Below are positions 6,031-13,000 of a DNA stretch of 13,308 nucleotides, one piece after another. Each line of letters opens with the position of its first letter. The first letter of the stretch is position 1. The position numbers and the translations under genes were made by a program. The notes beneath the pieces were generated by a model. That model made no database searches. It saw nothing but the letters and a program-made list of their open reading frames with translations, and was not told the origin of the DNA. This DNA is from CAZMNF01 sp964567595 (GTDB taxonomy: Bacteria > Bipolaricaulota > Bipolaricaulia > RBG-16-55-9). Where the stretch lies: positions 1 to 13,308 of the forward strand of contig CAZMNF010000053.1 in the NCBI GenBank assembly GCA_964567595.1. Reading direction: 5' to 3'.

Positions 6031-8211
6031 GTGATCAATATGCGAACCGGTCTGATTGTCAGCATCATTGTCGTGTGCCTGATCGGCATCGGGGGGCTGG
6101 CGCAGGCCCAGCCCGCGCCCGCCATTCAGGTGCAACAGGGCGATTTCGAGAAGACGATCCATCCCGTGATGACCCCGGAGTCGGCGGTGGCGTACTACAA
6201 CTATTCGGCGCTGGACTTCAACGCGCTGACCCGCGAGGAGCTGCCGCGCCACACGCTGCTGTTCGTCCACCGCAACGCGGAGACGAATGCGCTGTCGCTG
6301 ATTATTATCCACAACGCGCCGGACGCCGGATCGGCTGGCCGAGCGGGATTCGAGATCGACGGGCTCCCCGAGTCCGCCAGCCTCGTGCTGCGCGACGATC
6401 CGAGCGATAGCTTCGACCTGGCGGGTGGCCGGTTCCAATGGAAATGGGCCTCCGGCCACACCGACGGCGTCGTCATCGAAGGGCTCCAAGCGCCCGCCAC
6501 GCTCGAGGTCTCGCCGCAGTTGGACCGCGGCATCGTCGGTTGGAAGCTTTTGACGCAAAAGACGGACGACGGCCCCGCCGAGCGCGTGCCGATGCCGAGC
6601 TTGTCCGAGCCGCTCACGGTGGCGATCGGGGAAGGCCTTCCCGACGCGCCGCGCGACGGGGATGAGCCCGACGAGGAACCGGCCGACGAGGCGGAGCCGT
6701 CCGAACCCGGCCCCGAGCTGCGGGCCGACTTCCGCGCCTCGCCGGAGCGCGGCTTCGTCGGCGTGCCCGTGGCGTTGGACGCAAGCCCGTCCACGGGCGA
6801 GATTGAGCAGTACGAGTGGGACGTGGACGGCGACGGCACGTTCGACGTGCGCACCTCCGAGCCGACGATCGAGCACGTCTACGATCAGGCCGGGAGCTAC
6901 GACGTGACGCTGCGGGTCACCGACGCCGACGGCAACACGGCAACGTTCACCGACACGATCGAGATCCGCGAGGCCGAGACCCGCGCCACGCGGACGATCT
7001 CCACGCCGGAGGCCCAACCGAACACGCTGTTCCGCGTCACGATCGACCTGACCGTCGGCGTGGCCTCGAACGGCTTCGGCATCGAGGAGACGCTGCCCGC
7101 CGACTGGGTCGTCGAGCCGGTCAAGAACGACGGCGGGGTCTTCAAGTTCACGGGCAACACCGCCCAATGGGTGTTCCCGAACGAGCTCGCCCGCAACGAG
7201 ACGCGCCAGATCATCTACGACGTGCGCGTGCCGCGTGCCGACGCGATCGCCCAGCCGCTGCCGAAGGCGTTCGCCCTCTCGGGCACGATCCAGAGCGTGT
7301 CGCCGTCGTTCACCGCCTCGATCATGGGCGAGAGCGACGTGCGGGTCGTCTCCTGCCTGACGCCCGCGGTGGCGTATGCCCATGTGAACCTCGGCCAGGA
7401 TCGCGTCGACCTGCGGACGTCGGAGTCGATCTCGGCCGAGCAGATGCGACGGGCCATCTCGGACTGGCAAGGGGACATTCCGGCCTTGGGCACGTGTGAC
7501 AGCACGCTCGGCGCCGACGAGCTGACCTCGGCCGTTCGGCATCACCTGCTCTCGACGCCGGTGGACGAGGCGTTGCCCGCCATCCCGGAAGACAAGACCC
7601 AGGTCGAAATCACGCGCACGATCGAGACGAGCCTGACCGGCGACCGGCTCTATCTCCCCGAGACGGCCGGGCGCCAGTTCCGCGTGGAGCTGACGGTTCG
7701 GGCCGACCGCGACGTGGCCGGCTTGGTCGTCTCCGAGTCCCTGCCGGATCGCTGGGAGGTCACTCCGCGCGGCGCCACGGGCGCCTTCAAGCCGAGCGCC
7801 CGAGCTTGGGCGCTGCCCGCGCAAATGTCGGCCGGATCGACCCGGACGCTCGTCTACGACGTCGTCGTCCCCGACGACACCGCGACGGGCATGGTCGAGA
7901 TATCCGGGGAGGGCGATCTCGGCGCCGTGCCGTTTGTGATCGAGATCGGCGGCGAGTCGGCGGTCGAGGTGCTCAGTTGCCTGCCGATTCCGCTCGCCGC
8001 GGCCCATCTCGACGTCGACACCGGCGAGCTCGACATCAACCTGGACAACACGATCTCGCGCGCCCAGGTGGACGCCGCGTTTGCGCTGTGGCTCGAGGAC
8101 GAGACGCTGCCGGGCACGTGCGGGGCGGAGCTGAGCCTGGCCATTCTGCAGGACCTCGTGGACTTGATGCTCGCCGGCGAGCCCGTGGGCGAGCTCGGCG
8201 AGGCCGACTGA
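6031..8211 (+). CDS. secreted PKD-domain protein with two tandem C-terminal modules
   Basis: I do not recognise a function. Residues 1-26 are a Sec signal peptide (hydrophobic core 8-23, cleavage after AQA); no lipobox is seen. Residues ~27-205 form an unassigned, probably beta-rich domain. An acidic linker follows (209-226), then a PKD fold (~228-314) with the YEWDVDGDGTFD and YDQAGSYDVTLRVTDADG signatures. Two homologous modules follow (~319-508 and ~526-716), offset by 208 residues. Each begins TRTI.T, contains a LP..W.V.P strand and an IYDV.VP or VYDVVVP strand, then S-C-L and G-T-C cysteines 47 residues apart (Cys442/489 and Cys650/697), likely disulphides. Each ends with a helical segment. 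No C-terminal anchor or sorting signal is seen. The GTG at 6031 is six bases after GGAGGT; an ATG at 6025 abuts that SD. It is probably exported and involved in surface or matrix binding. Confidence 0.88.
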   Translation: MINMRTGLIVSIIVVCLIGIGGLAQAQPAPAIQVQQGDFEKTIHPVMTPESAVAYYNYSALDFNALTREELPRHTLLFVHRNAETNALSLIIIHNAPDAGSAGRAGFEIDGLPESASLVLRDDPSDSFDLAGGRFQWKWASGHTDGVVIEGLQAPATLEVSPQLDRGIVGWKLLTQKTDDGPAERVPMPSLSEPLTVAIGEGLPDAPRDGDEPDEEPADEAEPSEPGPELRADFRASPERGFVGVPVALDASPSTGEIEQYEWDVDGDGTFDVRTSEPTIEHVYDQAGSYDVTLRVTDADGNTATFTDTIEIREAETRATRTISTPEAQPNTLFRVTIDLTVGVASNGFGIEETLPADWVVEPVKNDGGVFKFTGNTAQWVFPNELARNETRQIIYDVRVPRADAIAQPLPKAFALSGTIQSVSPSFTASIMGESDVRVVSCLTPAVAYAHVNLGQDRVDLRTSESISAEQMRRAISDWQGDIPALGTCDSTLGADELTSAVRHHLLSTPVDEALPAIPEDKTQVEITRTIETSLTGDRLYLPETAGRQFRVELTVRADRDVAGLVVSESLPDRWEVTPRGATGAFKPSARAWALPAQMSAGSTRTLVYDVVVPDDTATGMVEISGEGDLGAVPFVIEIGGESAVEVLSCLPIPLAAAHLDVDTGELDINLDNTISRAQVDAAFALWLEDETLPGTCGAELSLAILQDLVDLMLAGEPVGELGEAD

Positions 8212-8229
8212 CCCAGAACCCACGACGAT

Positions 8230-8284
8230 TCCGACGATGATCCGTGACCGGAGCCGTCCGCACTGCGCGGGCGGCTCCGTTGCT
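8230..8284. repeat. 55-base sequence identical to 8385-8439, left copy
   Basis: These 55 bases end exactly at the first N and recur, base for base, starting exactly after the last N. Exact identity with both copies ending at the gap is the mark of two contig ends sharing one k-mer-length overlap, not of a biological repeat. Confidence 0.95.
8249..8284 (+). terminator. terminator hairpin after the PKD-protein gene
   Basis: Arms 8249-8261 and 8267-8279 form a 13-bp GC-rich stem with one G-U pair and a 5-base loop (ACTGC). It is followed by GTTGCT, which becomes GTTGCTTAG in the copy after the gap. It starts 38 bases past the stop codon. The U-tract is poor, so termination strength is uncertain, but position and stem fit. 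It could also serve the convergent minus-strand gene. Confidence 0.6.
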
Positions 8285-8384
8285 NNNNNNNNNNNNNNNN
8301 NNNNNNNNNNNNNNNNNNNNNNNNNNNNNNNNNNNNNNNNNNNNNNNNNNNNNNNNNNNNNNNNNNNNNNNNNNNNNNNNNNNN
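8285..8384. other. assembly gap of 100 N
   Basis: Exactly 100 Ns, the conventional placeholder for a scaffold gap of unknown size. Because both flanks are the same 55 bases, the true distance may be zero or negative, i.e. the contigs overlap and only one copy exists. Confidence 0.98.
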
Positions 8385-8439
8385 TCCGACGATGATCCGT
8401 GACCGGAGCCGTCCGCACTGCGCGGGCGGCTCCGTTGCT
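8385..8439. repeat. 55-base sequence identical to 8230-8284, right copy
   Basis: Exact copy of the sequence to the left of the gap, including the 13-bp terminator stem (here 8404-8416 and 8422-8434). It is very likely the same genomic locus represented twice. Confidence 0.95.
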
Positions 8440-8461
8440 TAGGGTCCGTTCAACGGAGCCG
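8427..8461. repeat. 10-bp inverted repeat that competes with the terminator stem
   Basis: CGGCTCCGTT (8427-8436) is perfectly complementary to 8452-8461, with a 15-base loop. Its left arm is also the 3' arm of the terminator stem, so the two hairpins are mutually exclusive. The third GGAGCC arm is seen only on the right side of the gap. Confidence 0.5.
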
Positions 8462-8585
8462 ACTGACGGACGAGCGTGTGCGACGTCCGCCGCGCCGCAT
8501 TGATCCATTCCACGGCGTCCGTTGCTCGCGACAGGCGGACGGGCGGGATCGAAGGAAGGCGATCGCGCAGCGGGCGGGGGCCCCG

Positions 8586-8780
8586 TCAGAACACGCTGCC
8601 GAACAGGAAGGCGGCAGCGGCCAAGTCGCCGAGCCCAGCCAGCGTCATCCAGAACAGCTCGCGGCCGCTGTAGGAGACGTCCCGGCTCGGGTTGAGCAGC
8701 CCGAGCACCCCGAACAGCGTAAACATCAGTCCGATCAGGCCGAATACGATCATCATCAGGACGAACAGCGCGTCTACCAT
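8586..8780 (-). CDS. small two-helix membrane protein
   Basis: I do not recognise this 64-residue protein. It has two hydrophobic segments (about residues 4-30 and 43-63) joined by a short polar stretch (NPSRDVSYSGRE, about 30-41), so it should be an inner-membrane hairpin with both ends on the same side. The ATG at 8780 has GAGGGGG seven bases upstream. A plausible promoter (8816-8845) precedes it with a leader of about 29 nt. These signals support a real gene despite its size. It converges with the PKD-protein gene across the scaffold gap. Confidence 0.72.
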   Translation of the reverse strand: MVDALFVLMMIVFGLIGLMFTLFGVLGLLNPSRDVSYSGRELFWMTLAGLGDLAAAAFLFGSVF

Positions 8781-8815
8781 GCTCCATCCCCCTCTTCTGT
8801 GCCCCAGGGCGCCTC

Positions 8816-8845
8816 AGTGTAGGACAGCCGGCGAGCGAGCGGCAA
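8816..8845 (-). promoter_or_regulatory. promoter of the small membrane protein gene
   Basis: On the minus strand, TTGCCG (8840-8845) and TACACT (8816-8821) are separated by 18 bases. Transcription would start near 8809, about 29 bases before the ATG. It lies between the stop of the M24 peptidase gene and this gene, suggesting separate transcription. Confidence 0.5.
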
Positions 8846-8864
8846 GGGGGCGTCCAACGTCCGG

Positions 8865-10007
8865 CTAGCGGCGCGCCAGCTCGCGGGGATATTGCGTCAG
8901 GCTCTCCGCGCTGTCGCGGGTGACCAGCATGTCGTCCTCGACGCGTGCGCCGCCGACGCCGGGCACGTAGACGCCGGGCTCGACGGTAAAGACCATGCCC
9001 GGTTCCAATACGTCATCGTTGCCGGCCATGATGTCGGGCGGCTCGTGGACCTCTAAGCCCATGCCGTGTCCCGTGCGGTGGATGAAGTCGTCGCCGTAGC
9101 CGGCATCCTCGATGACGGCTCGAGCCGCTCGATCGACGCTCTCGGCCGTCGCGCCGGGCCGACAGGCCTCTCGGCCGGCCGCGTTGGCATCCAGGACGAC
9201 TTGATGGATCCGTTCCCGCTCGGCGTCGATCTCCCCCACCGCGACGTTGCGGGTGATGTCGCCGGGATAGCCGTCGACGACCGCCCCGCAGTCGATCGTG
9301 ACGAGATCCCCCGCTTGGAGCGCGCGCTCGCCCGGCTCGGCGTGCGGCGACTCGGTGTTCGGCCCGGAGGCGACGATGGGGCCGAACGGCACTGCCTCGC
9401 ACTCGCTGTCGATGCGGGCCTGCTCGAATGCTCGCACGACGTCCCGCTCAGTAACGCCCGGCTCCATGGCGTTGACCATGGCGTCGAGCAGCGCTTCGGA
9501 CAGCCCGATCGCGCGCCGCAGCGACGCGATCTCCGCCTCGTCCTTGATCCGGCGCAGCGCCATCGCCGTGGGATCGAGGTCGGCAATGGAGGCCGGATCG
9601 GCGTGGCGTTCCAACGCGCGGAGTTCGCGAACCCGCATCCGGCCGTGCTCCACGCCGACGCGGGCGCTGCCTAGCCCCACAGCCTGGGCCAGTTGGGCCA
9701 ACGCCTTGTCGGGGCCCGTTTCGTCGCGATGGCTGAGGATCGGCACCTCGGCGGCGAGCTCGGGCTCCACGGCCGGTCGCTCCAGCTCGGGCACGAGCAG
9801 GCGCATGTCGTCATCCTTGGGGACGACGCCCAGGAACAGCCGCTCGCTGGGCCCGACGGTCAAGCCGGTCAGATAGCGCAGGTTCGGACCGGGCACGAGC
9901 ACGGCAACGTCGAGGCCGTCCTCGCTCATCCGTTGGCGAAAGCGCGCCAGGCGCTGCTCGGGCATGACGCCGGGACGGTAGGGGATCGCCGCCGTCGGCG
10001 TCAACAA
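8865..10007 (-). CDS. M24 family metallopeptidase (Xaa-Pro aminopeptidase/prolidase type)
   Basis: This cytoplasmic dinuclear metalloenzyme of the pita-bread fold removes N-terminal residues next to proline or splits X-Pro dipeptides. Residues ~18-150 are the creatinase/prolidase-type N-terminal domain (PGPNLRYLTGL at 39-49). Residues ~155-375 are catalytic. All five metal ligands are present: Asp239 and Asp250 (TIDCGAVVDGYPGDITRNV), His314 (RTGHGMG), Glu343 (TVEPGVY) and Glu357 (RVEDD). His222 and His321 are the usual catalytic helpers. The TTG at 10007 gives 380 residues and follows the upstream stop by 12 bases, suggesting translational coupling. An ATG at 9965 (366 residues) matches the family N-terminus at least as well. 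Neither has a clear SD. Aminopeptidase and prolidase cannot be separated from sequence alone. Confidence 0.93.
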   Translation of the reverse strand: MLTPTAAIPYRPGVMPEQRLARFRQRMSEDGLDVAVLVPGPNLRYLTGLTVGPSERLFLGVVPKDDDMRLLVPELERPAVEPELAAEVPILSHRDETGPDKALAQLAQAVGLGSARVGVEHGRMRVRELRALERHADPASIADLDPTAMALRRIKDEAEIASLRRAIGLSEALLDAMVNAMEPGVTERDVVRAFEQARIDSECEAVPFGPIVASGPNTESPHAEPGERALQAGDLVTIDCGAVVDGYPGDITRNVAVGEIDAERERIHQVVLDANAAGREACRPGATAESVDRAARAVIEDAGYGDDFIHRTGHGMGLEVHEPPDIMAGNDDVLEPGMVFTVEPGVYVPGVGGARVEDDMLVTRDSAESLTQYPRELARR

Positions 10008-10019
10008 GGCCGCATCGGC

Positions 10020-10364
10020 TCAGTTGGCGATCGTTTCGGCCCGCTCAAGCTGTTGGGCCCGGAAGCAGAAGATCGCGGCGTCGAGGGCGCTGTAGCCCGC
10101 CCAGATGAAATGGGCCGGCAGCGCCACGGGGCCGTATTCGCCCCAGAACAGCGCGCCCAGCACCGCGTTGATCGCGCCGATGCCGCCGTGGAAGCGGGCT
10201 TGGTCGGCCTCGCCGTTGAGCCATTGGCCCGCGCCGGGCAGCGCCAATGAGGCCACGCCGTAGCCCAAGGGCCGACAGTTGGCGTCCTCGTCGGCCGGCT
10301 GCGCGTTGACGCCCAGGCCAACGACAAGGAGCATGATCGAGACAATAGCGAGCGATCGTGTCAT
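10020..10364 (-). CDS. small exported/membrane protein with PGxGQ motif
   Basis: This 114-residue protein has an N-terminal signal or anchor segment (residues 4-21, possible cleavage after VNA) and then a short acidic stretch. Next comes SLALPGAGQWLNGE (39-52), a motif typical of small TM2/DUF5683-like membrane proteins, followed by two hydrophobic segments (about 58-74 and 78-98). I assign no function. I start at ATG 10364, which has a purine-rich AAAGGGGGG upstream and a promoter at 10387-10415. The frame is open to 10460, but the extra residues would cover the promoter and are not expected to be translated. It lies 12 bases before the M24 peptidase gene and probably shares its transcript. 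Confidence 0.78.
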   Translation of the reverse strand: MTRSLAIVSIMLLVVGLGVNAQPADEDANCRPLGYGVASLALPGAGQWLNGEADQARFHGGIGAINAVLGALFWGEYGPVALPAHFIWAGYSALDAAIFCFRAQQLERAETIAN

Positions 10365-10386
10365 GAGCCCCCCTTTCCGCTCATCG

Positions 10387-10415
10387 ATTGTCCTCACTTC
10401 GGACCCGCATTGCAA
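10387..10415 (-). promoter_or_regulatory. promoter of the minus-strand operon (small membrane protein and M24 peptidase)
   Basis: On the minus strand, TTGCAA (10410-10415, 4/6) is followed after exactly 17 bases by GACAAT (10387-10392, 4/6, with both key positions). Transcription would start near 10380, giving a leader of about 16 nt that contains the SD. Confidence 0.58.
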
Positions 10416-10434
10416 CTCGCGCGACCCGTTGCCG

Positions 10435-10463
10435 TTGTCCGTGAGGAGGTCATCCGGCATACT
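10435..10463 (+). promoter_or_regulatory. promoter of fbp
   Basis: TTGTCC (10435-10440, 4/6) lies exactly 17 bases before CATACT (10458-10463, 4/6). Transcription would start near 10470, just ahead of the SD AGGGAG (10471-10476), so the leader is very short. It is back to back with the promoter at 10387-10415. Confidence 0.5.
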
Positions 10464-10483
10464 TGCGGCAAGGGAGATATCTC

Positions 10484-11488
10484 ATGAGCTCACTCCGCTC
10501 CGCCGCCCGAGAGTACGTCACGCTCAACCGCTTCATCCTCGAGCAACAACAGGCCCACCCCGAAGCCACGGGCGAGTTCAGCATCCTGCTCGCCCAGATC
10601 GGGCTGGCGGCCAAGTTCGTCGCCAGCGAGATGAGCCAGGGGGCACTGGCGGGCGTGCTCGGCACCGTCGACGACGTCAACGTCCAAGGGGAAGTCGTCA
10701 ACAAGCTCGACGTCCTGGCCAACGAGGCGTTCGTGGACGTCTTCCGCTACATCGAGCTCGTCTCAACCGTCGGGTCCGAGGAGATGGAGAGGCCCATGCA
10801 CGTCTCGGCGCACGGCCAGGGCGGGCGATATTTCGTGCTCATCGATCCCCTCGATGGCTCGTCCAACATCGATTCCAACGGCACCGTCGGCTCCATCTTC
10901 TCCATTCGGCGCCGTCACGCCGCCGATGGGGAGATCGAGGAGTCCGATCTGCTGCGACCGGGGTCCGAGCAGGTGGCTGCGGGCTATGTGCTCTACGGCC
11001 CGAGCACGATGCTCGTCTACACCACGGGCGAGGGGACGCACGGGTTTACGCTCGACTCCGGCATCGGCGAGTTCCTGTTGACCCACCGCGACATCCGGGT
11101 TCCCGATCCGGGAAAATACTACAGCGCCAACGAGGCGCGCTACGGGGACTGGGAGCCCGCCGTCCAAGCGTTCGTCGACGAGCTCCGCGACGGGGGATAT
11201 GCCTCGCGCTATTCGGGGGCGCTCGTCCACGACCTGCACCGGGTGATGTTGGAGGGTGGGCTGTACTTCTATCCGCCGACGGCCGCGAAGCCCGAGGGCA
11301 AGCTGCGGCTCATGTACGAAGCCGCCCCCCTGGCGTTTGTCATCGAACAAGCCGGAGGAATGGCCAGCACGGGCCGAGAACGCATTCGAGACGTCCCGCC
11401 GACGGGGCTCCATCAGCGCGTGCCGCTGTTCATCGGCGGTCGCGCTGAGGTCGAGCGGCTCGAGGCGCTCTTCGCCGCAACGAGCTAA
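10484..11488 (+). CDS. fbp: class I fructose-1,6-bisphosphatase
   Basis: This cytoplasmic Mg-dependent phosphatase converts fructose 1,6-bisphosphate to fructose 6-phosphate, the committed gluconeogenic step. Class I is shown by GSEEME (97-102), the metal-binding block LIDPLDGSSNID (119-130, Asp121 and Asp124), KLRLMYEAAPLAFVIEQAGG (273-292, with metal ligand Glu279) and the GLHQRVPLFIGG C-terminus (308-319). With ATG 10484 the protein has 334 residues, matching E. coli Fbp (332). AGGGAG seven bases upstream supports this start over the TTG at 10463. It is divergent from the small membrane protein gene and converges, 14 bases apart, on the GH13 gene, with no terminator visible between them. 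Confidence 0.98.
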   Translation: MSSLRSAAREYVTLNRFILEQQQAHPEATGEFSILLAQIGLAAKFVASEMSQGALAGVLGTVDDVNVQGEVVNKLDVLANEAFVDVFRYIELVSTVGSEEMERPMHVSAHGQGGRYFVLIDPLDGSSNIDSNGTVGSIFSIRRRHAADGEIEESDLLRPGSEQVAAGYVLYGPSTMLVYTTGEGTHGFTLDSGIGEFLLTHRDIRVPDPGKYYSANEARYGDWEPAVQAFVDELRDGGYASRYSGALVHDLHRVMLEGGLYFYPPTAAKPEGKLRLMYEAAPLAFVIEQAGGMASTGRERIRDVPPTGLHQRVPLFIGGRAEVERLEALFAATS

Positions 11489-11502
11489 CCTTGCGGAACG
11501 CG

Positions 11503-12948
11503 TCAGTCGGCCACGAGGACCCGACCCGCTCGCGGCTCGAGGTCGACGCGCAGACCGCCCTGGTCGACGGCGACCGTCGCGTCGGACCAGACGTCGGACA
11601 GTCGGCGTCCGTCCGCAAAATACTCTCCGACGTCGAGCGTCGGCGTTCGGGCGTCGGTCGCCGTGTTGACGACGACCACGAGCGTCTCGTCGTTGAGTTG
11701 GCGCCCGTAGGCATAGACGCCCCCCTCGGCATAGAGACAACGGAGCTCGCCGCGACGCAGCGCCGGATGCTCGTGCCGCAGCGCGATGCAGGCTTTCACA
11801 TAATCTCTCAGCTCGTGATCCCAGCGGCTCTGGTCCCAGGGGAATCCTCGTCGGCAGTCCGGGTCACGACGACCCTCCATGCCGATCTCGTCGCCGTAGT
11901 AGACGCACGGCGCGCCGGGCAGCGTCATCTGAACCAGCGTCGCCAGCTTCAGGGCCGTGACGTCGCCCTGTGCCAGCGTCAGGAACCGAGCGGTGTCGTG
12001 GCTGTCGAGCAGGTTGAGCTGAGCCTGAGTGATTTCTGCTGAGTAGAGGCTCATCAGCTCGTCGACCTCGGCGGCAAACTCGCTCGCGTCGAACTGCGGA
12101 ATGGGCGCGTAGCCCGTCCCCTCGACAAGCTCATCCTCGGGCGGCTCCGGGAGCACGAAGCCCAACAGCGCTCGCGTGAGCGGATAGTTCATGACGCCGT
12201 CGAAGCGGTCGCCCGCGAGCCACTCCGGGGCGCGATGCCAGATTTCCCCGACGAGATAAGCGTCCGGATTGATCGCCCGCACGCGCCGCCGGAACTCGCG
12301 CCAGAACTCGGGATCGTCGATCTCTTCCGGAACGTCGAGCCGCCAGCCGTCGGCGCCGAACTCGATCCAGCGTTCGGCGATGCTCCAGAGATAGTCCCGC
12401 ACGTCCGGGTGCGAGACGTTGAACTCCGGCAGCGCCGCGAGCCCCCACCAGGCGCCGTAGTTGGGCGGCTGCCCGGTGGAATAGGCGTGCAAGGGAAACC
12501 CCTTAATATGGAACCAATCGAGGTACGGCGACTTTTCCCCGTTCTCCAGAATGTGATGGAAGGCGAAGAACCCCCGACTGGCATGGTTGAACACGCCATC
12601 CAGAATCACCCTCATACCGCGCTCGTGGGCGGCGTCGATAAGCGCCCGCAGCGCGTCGTTCCCCCCCAAGAGCGGATCGACGCGCTCGTAGTCGTACGGG
12701 TGGTAACGATGGTTGGCCGCCGAGGCGAAGACGGGGTTGAGATAGACGGCCGTGATGCCCAAGTCTTGGAGATAGTCGAGTTTTTCGATCACGCCATAGA
12801 GGTCCCCGCCCTTGAAGCCGTGATGCGATGGCGGCGCGTCCCAGGCTTCCAGGCGAGGCGGCTTGTGAGCGTGCTCGCTCTGGGCGAATCGATCGGGAAA
12901 GATCTGATAGAAGACGGCGTCCTTGACCCACTCGGGAACGTTGTTCAT
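11503..12948 (-). CDS. GH13 alpha-glucan hydrolase, neopullulanase/cyclomaltodextrinase type
   Basis: This is a cytoplasmic alpha-amylase-family enzyme acting on maltodextrins, cyclodextrins or pullulan-derived oligosaccharides. The opening WVKDAVFYQIFPDRF (7-21) is typical of the neopullulanase/cyclomaltodextrinase group. The catalytic (beta/alpha)8 barrel shows DGVFNHAS (117-124), GWRLDVPEE with nucleophile Asp205, GEIWH with acid/base Glu235, and LLDSHDTARF with Asp318. A C-terminal beta domain follows from ~400. At 481 residues it lacks the N-terminal domain of about 120 residues that mediates dimerisation in classical members, so exact specificity is open. It has no signal peptide. The ATG at 12948 has no SD, and the promoter predicts transcription starting about two bases upstream, suggesting leaderless translation. 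The gene converges with fbp. Confidence 0.95.
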   Translation of the reverse strand: MNNVPEWVKDAVFYQIFPDRFAQSEHAHKPPRLEAWDAPPSHHGFKGGDLYGVIEKLDYLQDLGITAVYLNPVFASAANHRYHPYDYERVDPLLGGNDALRALIDAAHERGMRVILDGVFNHASRGFFAFHHILENGEKSPYLDWFHIKGFPLHAYSTGQPPNYGAWWGLAALPEFNVSHPDVRDYLWSIAERWIEFGADGWRLDVPEEIDDPEFWREFRRRVRAINPDAYLVGEIWHRAPEWLAGDRFDGVMNYPLTRALLGFVLPEPPEDELVEGTGYAPIPQFDASEFAAEVDELMSLYSAEITQAQLNLLDSHDTARFLTLAQGDVTALKLATLVQMTLPGAPCVYYGDEIGMEGRRDPDCRRGFPWDQSRWDHELRDYVKACIALRHEHPALRRGELRCLYAEGGVYAYGRQLNDETLVVVVNTATDARTPTLDVGEYFADGRRLSDVWSDATVAVDQGGLRVDLEPRAGRVLVAD

Positions 12949-12956
12949 AGTGGGGC

Positions 12957-12985
12957 ATTGTAGCCGCTGACCGAGGCCATATCGA
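12957..12985 (-). promoter_or_regulatory. promoter of the GH13 gene (near-leaderless)
   Basis: On the minus strand, TCGATA (12980-12985, 4/6) is followed after exactly 17 bases by TACAAT (12957-12962, 5/6). The predicted transcription start is near 12950, two bases before the ATG at 12948, leaving no room for an SD. It sits in the 52-base gap after the upstream gene. Confidence 0.55.
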
Positions 12986-13000
12986 CTGTGGATGAGGCGG

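Larger units (their letters stand above)
8212..8585. other. intergenic region with scaffold gap between convergent genes
   Basis: This stretch holds the terminator hairpin after the PKD-protein gene, the run of 100 Ns, a second identical copy of the hairpin sequence, and about 146 further bases (8440-8585) before the convergent 64-codon gene. I see no gene in the readable parts. The only additional structure is the inverted repeat at 8427-8461, described separately. A frame on the minus strand that appears to run through the Ns has no support. Confidence 0.6.

Noticed and set aside
8230..8439. Direct repeats around the N run as a CRISPR or mobile-element signature
   Set aside because: Only two copies, both ending precisely at the gap. 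An assembly overlap explains them.
5929..8787. 952-codon minus-strand open frame opposite the PKD-protein gene
   Set aside because: It reads straight through the 100 Ns and is antisense to a gene with a signal peptide, PKD signatures and a good SD.
10365..10460. N-terminal extension of the 114-residue membrane protein to 10460
   Set aside because: It would place the predicted promoter inside the coding region and bury the signal peptide. ATG 10364 has its own purine-rich SD.
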